This document shows, piece by piece, positions 1 to 8,554 of a stretch of 64,000 bases of DNA. Source of the DNA: JAVJST01 sp040219295 (GTDB lineage: Bacteria; Pseudomonadota; Alphaproteobacteria; Rhodospirillales; Casp-alpha2). The position numbers were made by a program, and so were the translations under genes. Position 1 is the stretch's first letter, and each line of letters begins with the position of its first letter. The stretch spans positions 1,240,001 through 1,304,000 of the forward strand of contig JAVJST010000005.1 in NCBI GenBank assembly GCA_040219295.1. The letters run 5' to 3'. The notes under the pieces are model-generated. The model was not told where the DNA came from. It made no database searches and worked only from the letters and a program-made list of their open reading frames with translations.

Positions 1-1320
1 TTCGACAGCGTCTGGCGTCTGCTGGCCGTAACACCGGGCCATGATCGCGATCTCCGCTTTACCCGGGTCGAGGCTGAGACCGAGTTGCTTCGGGGGGAGT
101 ATGCCAAGGCCTGTGGCAAGGCCACGACCGGGACGCGAGAATCGAGTGACGCGTTCTGGCAGCGTTTGCTGGTGATGTGCCAGGCGCTTGCAGGTTCGGG
201 TCCCGAGGCTGAACTCGGTCTGACTCTGCTGCAGGACCTGGGCCAGTCGGACGCCACGTATGAGCGGCTTGTCCGCGCGCTCATCGATCAGGCATCACCG
301 ACGCTGGATCGACTGCCGCCCGCCAACCCCATGCAGATCGCCATGTTCCGCACGTCCAAGGCGAGCCTCTCTGATGAGCTGGTTGCATCCGGGTTCGCCG
401 ATGCGTCGCCCCATGTGCTGGCGTTGCTGGCAGATTCCGACAATGTCGAGGGCGATACGCGAGCGAAGATGATGGACGTATTGGCCCGTTCCGGAACGCT
501 CTCAGGTCGGCTGATGCGCCGCTTGTTCGAGCGTTCCGCATTTGAACCGGCGCAGATCGACAATCCGATTTCGTCGGCGGAGGATATCGGCGGGTTCTCC
601 GCGCTGGCTTTGCTGTATCAAGCGAGCCGCACACAGGAGATCGACGCGGCGCGGGCCGAGGCGACCTCGCTGGCGTTCGAACGCGCCCGGAACGATGGCC
701 TCTACGTGGCCACGGCGCGGGCTTTCCTGCCCATCGTTCGCAGTATTCCGGCGCGCACGGATCTGGCCTGGTTTGCCGAAGACGCTGCGCGCGCTTTGAT
801 AATGGCAGGCGACACCGCGGTGGCGATCGGCTGGGTTTCTATTTTACGGAGTGCGGCACTTCTCGATACAGAGGCATCGGAGGCCCTGCGTCGCCTGACC
901 CCGTTGATACACCTTGCCGGTCTCGGCCAGGCACCGTTGCTGGCTGAAGATTTCACGCGCTGGTGGGAGATCGTTGCCAACAGCCCGAACGGTCGGGCCG
1001 ACGCCGCGTTGCTGCTGACGTTGCTCGAAGCGAGAAAACCCGGATCCTCGGCCGATTTGTGGCAGGTGATGGGTGGGCGAGCCGGTTCACGTGGCGGGTT
1101 CGGCGCAGACCTCGCCGTGTGGCATCGCTTGGCGGCGGCTGCGGACACCGGAGCGGTGGGCCGGACGGTTCTCCTGGCTGTTCATCTTATTGGCGGCGGC
1201 GGACTGATCGATGCGGATCCGCTCGTCGTGAAGCATGCCGTCGGCGCACTCCAGCGTGTGGGGCTGGCGGACGAGGCCGCGGCATTAATGCTCGAGGCAG
1301 CGGTACTGAACGGATTATGA
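1..1320 (+). CDS. hypothetical alpha-helical protein, C-terminal part
   Basis: The reading frame is open from the first base of the window, so this is the 3' part of a longer gene; 439 residues are visible. A TTG at 85 could be used as a start, but nothing suggests a real start there. The visible part is rich in Ala, Leu, Arg and Asp, with no cysteine cluster, signal or membrane segment, and looks like a stack of amphipathic helices of the kind seen in helical-repeat proteins. I do not recognise a family. Its TGA overlaps the ATG of xerD (ATGA at 1317-1320), so the two are probably translationally coupled. A role linked to recombination cannot be inferred from this alone. Confidence 0.7.
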   Translation, partial: FDSVWRLLAVTPGHDRDLRFTRVEAETELLRGEYAKACGKATTGTRESSDAFWQRLLVMCQALAGSGPEAELGLTLLQDLGQSDATYERLVRALIDQASPTLDRLPPANPMQIAMFRTSKASLSDELVASGFADASPHVLALLADSDNVEGDTRAKMMDVLARSGTLSGRLMRRLFERSAFEPAQIDNPISSAEDIGGFSALALLYQASRTQEIDAARAEATSLAFERARNDGLYVATARAFLPIVRSIPARTDLAWFAEDAARALIMAGDTAVAIGWVSILRSAALLDTEASEALRRLTPLIHLAGLGQAPLLAEDFTRWWEIVANSPNGRADAALLLTLLEARKPGSSADLWQVMGGRAGSRGGFGADLAVWHRLAAAADTGAVGRTVLLAVHLIGGGGLIDADPLVVKHAVGALQRVGLADEAAALMLEAAVLNGL

Positions 1321-2264
1321 ACAGCGAAGACGGCCAACGGAGCGGAGGGCAGCCGCGGGAACGCTGGGTCGGCCGATTCCTCGACATGATGTCGGTCGAA
1401 CAAGGGGCAGCCGGCAACACGATCGATGCTTACCGCCGGGATCTGACGTCGTTTGCTGCATTCGTGAGAGCCCGCAGACGTGCCCCGGAGGACGCCACGC
1501 CGGCACAGATCGAGGCCTACATGCGTGAACTGGCGGGCCGCGGCATGGCGCCGTCGACATCGGCGCGCCAACTGTCCGCCATTCGGCGATTTTTCCGGTT
1601 TCTGATCGATGAAGACGTCCGCCGGGATGATCCGGCGTCGACTGTCGACGCGCCGGCGCTCGGTCGCAGTTTACCGAAGTACCTCTCGGAGGACGAAGTC
1701 GACCGATTGCTGACGACGGTGCACGCCTGGCCAGGTGACGAGGGTGTCCGTCTGACGGCGTTGATGGAGATCCTGTACGCCAGCGGTCTGCGTGTATCCG
1801 AACTGGTCGGACTACCGCTCAGCGCGTTGAGCGGAGACGGACGCATGCTGATCGTGCGCGGCAAAGGCGCGAAGGAACGCATGGTGCCGCTCAGCGAACC
1901 CGCGATGGCGGCAATCGAGGCCTATCGGGGTGTGCGCGATCGCTTTATGCCGAAACGGCGCACGGCGCACGGGGCGGAAGGTTACTTGTTTCCGTCGCGA
2001 GGCAAATCCGGACATCTGACCCGCGCCCGATTTGGTCAGTTGCTGAAGGAGTTGGCGATTGGCGCCGGACTCGATCATCGGCGTGTGTCACCGCATGTGC
2101 TGCGACATTCGTTCGCCAGTCACATGCTGGCACATGGTGCCGATTTGCGCTCCCTGCAGCAAATGCTAGGGCACGCTGATATCTCGACGACTCAGATCTA
2201 TACCCATGTCCTGGAAGAGCGCCTGCGAGCTCTAGTCGAAACCGCCCACCCGCTCGCGCGTTGA
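1317..2264 (+). CDS. xerD: tyrosine recombinase XerD
   Basis: 315-aa site-specific tyrosine recombinase, expected to resolve chromosome dimers at dif with XerC near FtsK. The N-terminal SAM-like core-binding domain spans roughly residues 15-105 and the catalytic domain 120-310. The full active-site set is visible: Arg159 (SGLRVSEL), Lys183 (RGKGAKER), His260 and Arg263 (HVLRH), His286 (LGHADIS) and the nucleophile Tyr295 (TQIYTHV). The length matches XerC/XerD (about 300 aa). A longer in-frame extension upstream to 963 overlaps the previous gene; I chose the ATG at 1317 because it overlaps the upstream stop by four bases and gives the normal length. XerD rather than XerC is assigned from overall resemblance, so the symbol is less certain than the family. 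Confidence 0.9.
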   Translation: MNSEDGQRSGGQPRERWVGRFLDMMSVEQGAAGNTIDAYRRDLTSFAAFVRARRRAPEDATPAQIEAYMRELAGRGMAPSTSARQLSAIRRFFRFLIDEDVRRDDPASTVDAPALGRSLPKYLSEDEVDRLLTTVHAWPGDEGVRLTALMEILYASGLRVSELVGLPLSALSGDGRMLIVRGKGAKERMVPLSEPAMAAIEAYRGVRDRFMPKRRTAHGAEGYLFPSRGKSGHLTRARFGQLLKELAIGAGLDHRRVSPHVLRHSFASHMLAHGADLRSLQQMLGHADISTTQIYTHVLEERLRALVETAHPLAR

Positions 2265-2273
2265 AGCACGCAA

Positions 2274-2471
2274 TCAGGCGCCTGCGTCGTCGCCTTTCTT
2301 GCCGGCGTTCTTGAAGCATTCTTCATAGACGCCGTACCAGGCAAGGCAAAGCACGCCGACGACGATCACCCAGAACGGCGTTTCGTGAATGGCATCGCCG
2401 AGGCCAAGCAAGAACACGGTAACGATCAGCATCCCGATGACGGCAGCGATCCTCTCTATATTGTCGACCAT
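2274..2471 (-). CDS. small two-helix membrane protein
   Basis: A 65-aa protein with two predicted membrane helices (about residues 8-26 and 31-49) and a charged Lys/Asp-rich tail. It lies 26 bp after the amidase gene on the same strand, so it may be the last gene of the TRAP/amidase unit. It ends 9 bp from the convergent xerD stop, which leaves no room for a terminator. I do not recognise the family and assign no function. It is supported by its hydrophobic pattern and position rather than by homology. Confidence 0.6.
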   Translation of the reverse strand: MVDNIERIAAVIGMLIVTVFLLGLGDAIHETPFWVIVVGVLCLAWYGVYEECFKNAGKKGDDAGA

Positions 2472-2497
2472 TTCGTGTCTCCCTTAGGGGTCGTATC

Positions 2498-3850
2498 TTA
2501 CTCTTGTGACAGAGTTTCGACCAGCCAGTTGGCGGTCCGTAAAAGTTTGGCATCGTCGCCGACGCGGCCGACGAGTTGGACGCCGAGCGGCATGCCGTTC
2601 TCGCCGACCATCAGCGGCAACGAGACGGCGGGCACGCCCATCAGCGACCAGAGTTTGCAGAATACCGCGTCGCCGGTGCTCTGCAGGCCTTCGGGAGCCT
2701 CGCCGGCGGCGGCTGGTGTGATGATCGCGTCGTACTCTTCGAGCATTTCATCCCAGATTTCGAGCAGCCGTTCTCGGCCCTGAAGCGCACCAAGGTACTG
2801 TGTCGCGGTAACCGTGCGGCCGTGCTCGATGTTGGCACGCAAGTCGGGATGGAGTTGGTCGCCGGACTTATCGTAGATGGCGCCGTAGTGGAACGCGTTG
2901 TCGGCATTCATCAGGGTGCGGTGCCACTCCCAAGCGTTTTCGAACGTGCCGGTCAGATCGAGGTCTTCCGCCTCGTCACCGAGAACCTCGCACAATTCTT
3001 CGAACGCTTCCTGCGTCGCCGGTTCCGCCTCGTTCCATTTGGGCGTGCGTGCGAAACCGAGTTTGACGCCGACCGGCGGTTCCTGGCGGCAAATCTCTGC
3101 AAGCGGTTGCGGATAGTTGACGACGCTGGTCGCCGGATCGTCGGGATCGTATCCCATGAGGCATTCGGCAAGCAGCGCTGCGTCGGCGACGGACCGGCCG
3201 AAGGTGCCGACATGATCAAGGATATGCGACTGCAGCAGCACGCCGCTTCTGGGTATCAGTCCCCAGGTCGGCTTGAAGCCGTAGATACCGCAGTAGGAGG
3301 CCGGCCGAATGACCGAACCGCCAGTCTGGGTGCCGAGTGCGCCCGGCACCATGTAACTGGCCACGGCGGCAGCCGATCCGCTCGACGATCCGCCCGGGGT
3401 GCGGGAGGTATCGTGCGGGTTTCGGGTTTCGTTTGGCCCGACATTGGCGAGTTCCGCCGTGACGGTCTTGCCGATGATGATCGCGCCGAGGTTGCGGAGT
3501 CGCGACACCACCCAGGCGTCGTTGAACGGCACCCGCCCCTTGAAAATCTTGCTGCCGTACTCGGTCGGCACATGCGCGGTATCGATGATGTCCTTGATAC
3601 CGATCGGCACGCCATGGAGCGGCCCGGTAACCTTCCCCGTTCGCCGCAGTTTGTCGCATGCATCCGCCTGCTCGCGGGCGTGGTCGGGCTTGAGGTGCGC
3701 CCAGGCCTTGATTGCCGGATCGTGCTCGTCAATCCGCGCCAGGCAGTCGTCGACCAACTGGCGGGACGTAACGGTTCCCTCTCGGATGGTTTCCGCAGCT
3801 TCGATCAGGCCCATGCCCGACAAGCTTTTCGGCTCGAACATGTTCGTCAT
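2498..3850 (-). CDS. amidase (amidase signature family)
   Basis: 450-aa serine amidase that hydrolyses a carboxamide to acid and ammonia. The Ser-cisSer-Lys triad is visible: Lys86 in GVPIGIKDIID, the cis-Ser in PGGSSSGSAAA (155-157) and the nucleophile Ser179 in GTQTGGSVIRPA. The frame extends upstream to 3937, but an ATG at 3850 is preceded by AAGG and begins a normal amidase N-terminus; a second ATG lies three codons later. It starts 40 bp after dctM, so it is probably co-transcribed with the TRAP transporter and may act on the imported compound or a relative. It lacks the features needed to call it GatA, as no gatB or gatC is nearby. Substrate unknown. Confidence 0.85.
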   Translation of the reverse strand: MTNMFEPKSLSGMGLIEAAETIREGTVTSRQLVDDCLARIDEHDPAIKAWAHLKPDHAREQADACDKLRRTGKVTGPLHGVPIGIKDIIDTAHVPTEYGSKIFKGRVPFNDAWVVSRLRNLGAIIIGKTVTAELANVGPNETRNPHDTSRTPGGSSSGSAAAVASYMVPGALGTQTGGSVIRPASYCGIYGFKPTWGLIPRSGVLLQSHILDHVGTFGRSVADAALLAECLMGYDPDDPATSVVNYPQPLAEICRQEPPVGVKLGFARTPKWNEAEPATQEAFEELCEVLGDEAEDLDLTGTFENAWEWHRTLMNADNAFHYGAIYDKSGDQLHPDLRANIEHGRTVTATQYLGALQGRERLLEIWDEMLEEYDAIITPAAAGEAPEGLQSTGDAVFCKLWSLMGVPAVSLPLMVGENGMPLGVQLVGRVGDDAKLLRTANWLVETLSQE

Positions 3851-3890
3851 CGACAGCCTTGAGCGATTAGCGTTCCAGTCCGTGACGCGA

Positions 3891-5249
3891 TTACAGCGGC
3901 ACCTTGCCGAAGAAGTAGTCCGGCAGCCACAGGGCAATGCCCGGGAAGTTGTACATCAGGACCATGGCGAAAATGACGATCGCCAAGTACGGCATGATGC
4001 CCCGAAAAATCTCGATCAACTGCAGGTGCGGTGGTGCGACCCCCTTCAGGTAGTAGGCGGCCATCGCCATAGGCGGCGTCAGGAACGACGTTTGCAGATT
4101 GAGCGCCACCAGCATCGCGAAGAAGTAGGGGTTCACGTCGAAGGTTTCGAGCATCGGCAAGAAGATCGGCACGAAGATGATCAGGATCTCGGTCCATTCC
4201 AGAGGCCAGCCGAGCAGGAAAATGATCGCCTGCGCGAGGATCAGGAATCCGACCTGACCGAGATCAAGGCCCAGGATCCAATGCTCGATCAGGTCGTGGC
4301 CGCCGAGATACGAGAACACCGAGGCAAACGTCCACGATCCGACGAACAGCCAACAGACCATGGCCGCGGTCTTCGCTGTCAGAAAGACGGATTCCTTGAG
4401 ACGTTCCCAAGACAAGGAGCGGTAGCAGACGGCCAGGAACAGACCGCCGAATGCGCCGACACCGGCGGCCTCGGCCGGGGTCGCGAGACCGAACAGGATC
4501 GAACCCAGGACGGTCAGGATCAGGCCGCCGAGCGGCACGACAGAGGTGAGCAGCTGCCATACAATCATCATCGGCGCCGGCACGTCCTCCTCACGCGGCT
4601 TCGGCGCGAGTGCCGGGTTAAGTGTCGCGCGGGTGACAACATAAACCATGTAGAGGCCCGCCAGTATCAGGCCCGGGAACATTGCGGCTGCGTAGAGTCG
4701 AAGCGGCGACAATTCGGCGATCGCCGCATAGACGATCAACATGATCGACGGCGGGATCAGGATGCCCAGGCAGCCACCGGCGCAGATCACGCCCGAGGCG
4801 AACTTGCGCTCATAACCGGCCTCGAGCATCGCCGGTAACGCGAGCATGCCCATCAATGTGACAACGGCGCCGATGATGCCGGTTGCCGTGGCAAAAATCG
4901 CGCAGGTAGCGAGCGCAGCGACGGCCATCGAACCCGGCAGGTGGCGGGCGGCCAGCTGCAGTGAGAAGAACAGCCTGTTGACGATATTCGCTCTCTCGAC
5001 GACATAGCCCATGAATAGGAACAGGGGTACCGCGACAAGGACGTCGTTCGACATCACCGAGAAGGTGTTCTGCACCATCAGATCGAATATTCGGTTGTCA
5101 AAGATCGTCGCCATGCGCAGTTCGTCGTAATAGGCGTAGTAGCCGAAGCCGAGCCCCATGGCGACGAGGGTGAAGGCAATCGGAAACCCGAACAGGACCA
5201 TGAGAATGAACAGGCCCAGCATGACGATGGCAATTTGCGGATCGGTCAT
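3891..5249 (-). CDS. dctM: TRAP transporter large permease (DctM family)
   Basis: 452-aa inner-membrane protein with about a dozen hydrophobic helices, the 12-TM ion-coupled subunit of a TRAP transporter. Motifs typical of DctM are present: a PPSIMLIVYA stretch near residue 170 and a TPPMAMAAYYLKG stretch near 395. Its ATG overlaps the TGA of the small permease gene by four bases (5246-5249), the usual translational coupling. It works with the small permease and the periplasmic binding protein encoded just upstream to import an organic anion driven by Na+ or protons. Confidence 0.92.
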   Translation of the reverse strand: MTDPQIAIVMLGLFILMVLFGFPIAFTLVAMGLGFGYYAYYDELRMATIFDNRIFDLMVQNTFSVMSNDVLVAVPLFLFMGYVVERANIVNRLFFSLQLAARHLPGSMAVAALATCAIFATATGIIGAVVTLMGMLALPAMLEAGYERKFASGVICAGGCLGILIPPSIMLIVYAAIAELSPLRLYAAAMFPGLILAGLYMVYVVTRATLNPALAPKPREEDVPAPMMIVWQLLTSVVPLGGLILTVLGSILFGLATPAEAAGVGAFGGLFLAVCYRSLSWERLKESVFLTAKTAAMVCWLFVGSWTFASVFSYLGGHDLIEHWILGLDLGQVGFLILAQAIIFLLGWPLEWTEILIIFVPIFLPMLETFDVNPYFFAMLVALNLQTSFLTPPMAMAAYYLKGVAPPHLQLIEIFRGIMPYLAIVIFAMVLMYNFPGIALWLPDYFFGKVPL

Positions 5250-5851
5250 CGCCGGTCACTCCCTTCGACAGCATCCCTCGCGGCGGGGATGTCTTCCTTT
5301 TCGTGCATCAGCATGGTTTCGGTTTCCATCACGTCGTGCAGCCGCGCCGGCCATTCGCCGTGCCGCAGGCAATGAATACAACGTGCAATCTCGGCAAGGC
5401 CCTGTAAAAGCAGCAGGACGCCCGAGACCGGGATCAGTGTCTTGAAGAAATAAATCTGAATTCGCGACGGGCTCGACCAGCTCACTTCCTTGTAGAACCA
5501 GGAGTCGGCGGCAAATCCGTATCCGTAGTAGGTCAGCGCGAACACACCCGGCATGAAGAAAATGATGTAGAGCAGAAGATCGATACCGGCCTGCCACTTG
5601 AGCGGCAGCAGCCGATAGACAACGTCGCCGCGGACGTGGGCGTCCTGGGCCAGCGCGTAGGCGCCGGCCATCATGAACAGCGAGCCGTACATTTGCACGC
5701 TCATGTCGAAGGCCCAAACCGTCGGAGCTCCGAGCACATACCGGACAAAAACCTCATAGCAGGTTGCGAAGGTCAGCACGACGATGCACCAGGCGAACGC
5801 CTTGCCGCTCCATGCACTTAGGCTATCGACGAAGTGGAGGATCTTGGTCAT
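5246..5851 (-). CDS. dctQ: TRAP transporter small permease (DctQ family)
   Basis: 201-aa protein with four membrane helices, matching the DctQ subunit that bridges binding protein and large permease. The frame reaches 5881, but the ATG at 5851 is preceded by a GGGAAG ribosome binding site at a suitable distance and gives a typical N-terminus (MTKILHFVDSLS). It overlaps dctM by four bases. It is separated from dctP by about 190 bp containing a strong hairpin (5979-6008), which may lower expression of the membrane subunits relative to the binding protein. Confidence 0.88.
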   Translation of the reverse strand: MTKILHFVDSLSAWSGKAFAWCIVVLTFATCYEVFVRYVLGAPTVWAFDMSVQMYGSLFMMAGAYALAQDAHVRGDVVYRLLPLKWQAGIDLLLYIIFFMPGVFALTYYGYGFAADSWFYKEVSWSSPSRIQIYFFKTLIPVSGVLLLLQGLAEIARCIHCLRHGEWPARLHDVMETETMLMHEKEDIPAARDAVEGSDRR

Positions 5852-5978
5852 GGGACTTCCCGATCGGTTCGATAAGGGCATTGCGGGTCATAAGACCCTC
5901 ACCTGCTTCGGACAACATAAAACTCACATTATTCCGGATTCCGGGACATCCAAGTTCGGTGGCCCCAGAATAAGGCGA

Positions 5979-6008
5979 TAACGGGGCGATTCTTCAATCG
6001 CCCCGTTA
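5979..6008 (-). terminator. hairpin between dctP and dctQ (attenuator or mRNA stabiliser)
   Basis: A perfect 13-bp stem (TAACGGGGCGATT with its complement) closes a 4-base loop, 37 bp after the dctP stop. There is no run of T after the stem on the minus strand, so it is probably not a full Rho-independent terminator. In transporter operons a hairpin in this place often protects the binding-protein message or lets only some polymerase pass to the permease genes. That role is an inference here. Confidence 0.65.
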
Positions 6009-6044
6009 CCAGAACCGTTCCAGCCGGAGCCGGACATCGAAGCC

Positions 6045-7184
6045 TTAGAGCGCTCCGAAGTAGTGCTCGTAGGCACCCCGGAAGTCCGGCGCGTTCTGCA
6101 GCGCGTATGCGCCGTGCCGTTTGGCCCAGGCTTTCTGGGACTCAACGACCTTGGCGAAGAACTCGTCCTCGCCGCTGATGCGGTCGATGACGATGTCCCA
6201 GCCCTTGAGCTGGTCCTGCATGACGCTGTCCGGCGTGCGGTAGACGTTGACGCCGTGGTCTTCCTTGAGCGACACGAGGTCCTGCGAGTAGCGCTCCATC
6301 GCCTTCCAGGCCATATCGGAGGACGCAGCTTCCGAAGCGTATTCGAGGATCGCCTGCGCTTCTTCCGGCAGCTTGTCGAAGAGAGTCTTGTTGAAGATGA
6401 TCTCGAACGACTCCTGCGACTGGTGATAGCTCGCCAGGTGGTAGTGCTTGGACACGTCCTGCATGCCGAAGTCCTTATCGGACGTCGGGTTGTTGAACTC
6501 GGCCGCGTCGATCAGACCGGACTTCATGGCGGGCTGAATTTCACCACCCGGCAACTGTACGACGGACATGCCCATTTCCTGCAGAACATCGGCCGCGAGA
6601 CCAACGGTGCGGTACTTGAGGCCCTGCATCTGGCTCGAATCCGTAATCTTCTCCTTGAACCAGCCGAGTGGTTGCGCCGGCATTGGGCCGGTGAAGAAAC
6701 CGACAAGATCGAGCTTCAGGCGATCATGCATGAGCTCGTAATAGAGCTCCTTGCCGCCGCCGTACTGGATCCAGCCGAGCAGTTCATTGGCCGACCAGCC
6801 GAAGCAAGGGCCGGTGCCGAACAGTGAGGCAACCGGGCTCTTCGAGTACCAGTAAGCAGTCACCAAGTGTGCGCCATCGAGCACGCCCTTGTGAACTGCA
6901 GTCTGCATTTCGGCGGTCTTAACGACGGCGCCGACGCCGAGCAGGTCGATCGTCAGCGCGCCGCCGGACATCTTGTTTACGCGATTGACATAGTCCTGTG
7001 CGAACTCAAGGAAGATACCGCCGCCCCAGGCAGCCTGTACCTTCAGCGTGACGGCCGCCTTGGCGACGTGAGGCGCGGCAACCGCGCCCGCGGCCGCTGC
7101 GCCGGCGATGGCGGTGCCGCGCAGGAACTTGCGGCGATCGACCGACTTTGTATCGGCCTTGGATTTCTCGGTTGTCTTGGTCAT
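6045..7184 (-). CDS. dctP: TRAP transporter periplasmic binding protein (DctP family)
   Basis: 379-aa solute receptor for the dctQM permease downstream. Residues 1-45 form a twin-arginine signal: RRKFL at 17-21, an Ala-rich hydrophobic stretch and an AKA cleavage region, so it is exported folded by Tat. The mature part has the DctP pattern, including conserved aromatic and Gly-rich segments (AAWGGG, GPCFGW) and a length in the usual range for the larger receptors. A GGGAGGAT ribosome binding site precedes the ATG. The ligand is not readable; neighbours (2-hydroxyacid dehydrogenase, amidase) suggest an organic acid. The 183-bp leader upstream carries the overlapping inverted repeats at 7278-7297. 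Confidence 0.9.
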   Translation of the reverse strand: MTKTTEKSKADTKSVDRRKFLRGTAIAGAAAAGAVAAPHVAKAAVTLKVQAAWGGGIFLEFAQDYVNRVNKMSGGALTIDLLGVGAVVKTAEMQTAVHKGVLDGAHLVTAYWYSKSPVASLFGTGPCFGWSANELLGWIQYGGGKELYYELMHDRLKLDLVGFFTGPMPAQPLGWFKEKITDSSQMQGLKYRTVGLAADVLQEMGMSVVQLPGGEIQPAMKSGLIDAAEFNNPTSDKDFGMQDVSKHYHLASYHQSQESFEIIFNKTLFDKLPEEAQAILEYASEAASSDMAWKAMERYSQDLVSLKEDHGVNVYRTPDSVMQDQLKGWDIVIDRISGEDEFFAKVVESQKAWAKRHGAYALQNAPDFRGAYEHYFGAL

Positions 7185-7277
7185 CAGATCCTCCCAAACG
7201 TTATCGGTGTTTTATCGTTCTGGTTTCTTGTTCCTGGGGCAGAGGCCCCGGAACAGGGGCGCGAACACTGCCAAGTC

Positions 7278-7297
7278 GGTACTGTGGAGTACCACAG
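7278..7297. promoter_or_regulatory. two overlapping inverted repeats in the dctP leader
   Basis: Two perfect 6-bp inverted repeats share bases: GGTACT-GTGG-AGTACC (7278-7293) and CTGTGG-AGTA-CCACAG (7282-7297). They cannot form at the same time. They lie about 95 bp upstream of dctP and could be a repressor operator with TGTGG/CCACA half-sites, of the kind GntR-type regulators of TRAP operons use, or alternative RNA hairpins. No regulator gene is adjacent. A further imperfect hairpin lies at 7230-7254, nearer the gene. Confidence 0.4.
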
Positions 7298-7367
7298 GCG
7301 CCAATGTCGGCGATTTCAAATCGTTATTCAAGTGTCTGACGCCGTTGCTGGCATATTTAATACCTCT

Positions 7368-8366
7368 TCAGGCGACCCGGTCTCCCGGCTCGCTGCCTGC
7401 GAAGAACGCGTCTAAATTGTCGATCGCCCGATATCCCATGGCGTCGCGGGTTTCCGCGTTGGCGCTGCCGATGTGCGGTAGCAGGAAGGTATTGGCGAGC
7501 CCCGCAATGCGCTTATTGCCGCCCGGTTCGTCGCGATAGACGTCCAATCCGGCGGCAAACAGCTTGCCGTTCTCGAGGGCATCAGCGAGCGCGTCTTCGT
7601 CGACCAGCGCGCCGCGCGCAGTGTTCACGACGATAGCGCCGTCCCGCAGTTTGGCGATCCTCTCGGCCGAGAGCAGTCCGCGGGTCTCCGGTGTGTTCGG
7701 GCAGTGCAGGGACAGGATATCGACGTCGCCGAGCATCGAATCAAGATTCTCGTGGAATAGGGCACCGTGCTCCTTCGATGAATCGAGGCGCGAACGGTTG
7801 TGATAGTGAATCTCCATGTCGAACGCGCGGGCGCGCCGCGCCACGGTCTGACCGACGCGCCCCATTCCAACGATGCCGAGGCGTTTGCCGGTGACCGAGC
7901 GGCCGACCATGAACGCGGGGCTCCAGTCCTTCCAGGTGCCCTCGCGCATCATCTTCTCCCCTTCGCCCGCCCGCCGCGCCGCGCCCAGCATCAGCAAGAT
8001 AGTGATTTCGGCGGTGGCATCGGAGAGCACGTCGGGCGTGTTGGTCACAACGATCCCCCGGTCGCCGAAGGCGGCCAAATCGCAGTGATCGACGCCTACC
8101 GAAAAATTGGCGACGATTTTAACGCTGTCGGGCAGGCGCTCCACGACTTCGCGGGTGAAATGCTCCGTATGGCAGGGCAGAATGCCTGTACACCCCTGGG
8201 CCTTCGCAATCAGTTCATCCTCCGAGTAGAGCTTGTCCGTCGGATTGAGCTCTGCCGCGTACGATTGCGAAAGCCTCTTCTCGACGGCGTCGGGTAGTTT
8301 GCGGGTGACGAGAATCACCGGTTTTTCCGGCTGACCGTCGGTCGCGCTCGTTTCGCTCTCCGCCAT
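7368..8366 (-). CDS. D-2-hydroxyacid dehydrogenase (glyoxylate/hydroxypyruvate reductase type)
   Basis: 332-aa NAD(P)-dependent oxidoreductase that interconverts a 2-hydroxy acid and a 2-oxo acid. The Rossmann motif GMGRVGQ lies in the middle, followed by a basic HNRSR segment after the second strand, which favours NADPH. The family's catalytic region is present: the NTARGALVDE segment with the Arg, the Glu in VYRDEPG and the His in LLPHIGSAN. The length is normal. GAGGGAGA precedes the ATG. It is the first gene of the minus-strand run leading into the TRAP operon and is divergent from the malyl-CoA lyase gene; glyoxylate is a product of that lyase, which gives a plausible link, though the exact substrate is unknown. 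Confidence 0.87.
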   Translation of the reverse strand: MAESETSATDGQPEKPVILVTRKLPDAVEKRLSQSYAAELNPTDKLYSEDELIAKAQGCTGILPCHTEHFTREVVERLPDSVKIVANFSVGVDHCDLAAFGDRGIVVTNTPDVLSDATAEITILLMLGAARRAGEGEKMMREGTWKDWSPAFMVGRSVTGKRLGIVGMGRVGQTVARRARAFDMEIHYHNRSRLDSSKEHGALFHENLDSMLGDVDILSLHCPNTPETRGLLSAERIAKLRDGAIVVNTARGALVDEDALADALENGKLFAAGLDVYRDEPGGNKRIAGLANTFLLPHIGSANAETRDAMGYRAIDNLDAFFAGSEPGDRVA

Positions 8367-8492
8367 CGCTGGGTCTCCCTCGGTATAGTGCTTCGTCAGG
8401 TTCGGGGTCGTTGTCGTTCTGGTACCTTACGCTGTCGCGTGTAGACTTGAACAGGGTCGGGCTTTGTTACATCTTCGGGCCCAAGGACGTGA

Positions 8493-8509
8493 ATTGTGCG
8501 CCGCACAAT
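8493..8509. promoter_or_regulatory. 17-bp palindrome between hydroxyacid dehydrogenase and malyl-CoA lyase genes
   Basis: ATTGTGCG-C-CGCACAAT is a perfect inverted repeat with 8-bp arms around one central base. It sits 46 bp before the malyl-CoA lyase ATG in the 188-bp divergent region, where a transcription factor could control both genes. A related half-site (ATTGTGC) occurs in the inverted repeat at 21563-21588 ahead of the second TRAP operon, with a slightly different spacing. The regulator is not encoded next to it. Confidence 0.5.
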
Positions 8510-8554
8510 GCCGTGGGGAGACGGCTTGTTTGCGGACTGACAGGGAGAAGAGCC

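Noticed and set aside
8411..8554. N-terminal extension of the malyl-CoA lyase frame
   Set aside because: It runs through the palindrome and the divergent promoter region and has no family resemblance; the ATG at 8555 has a ribosome binding site.
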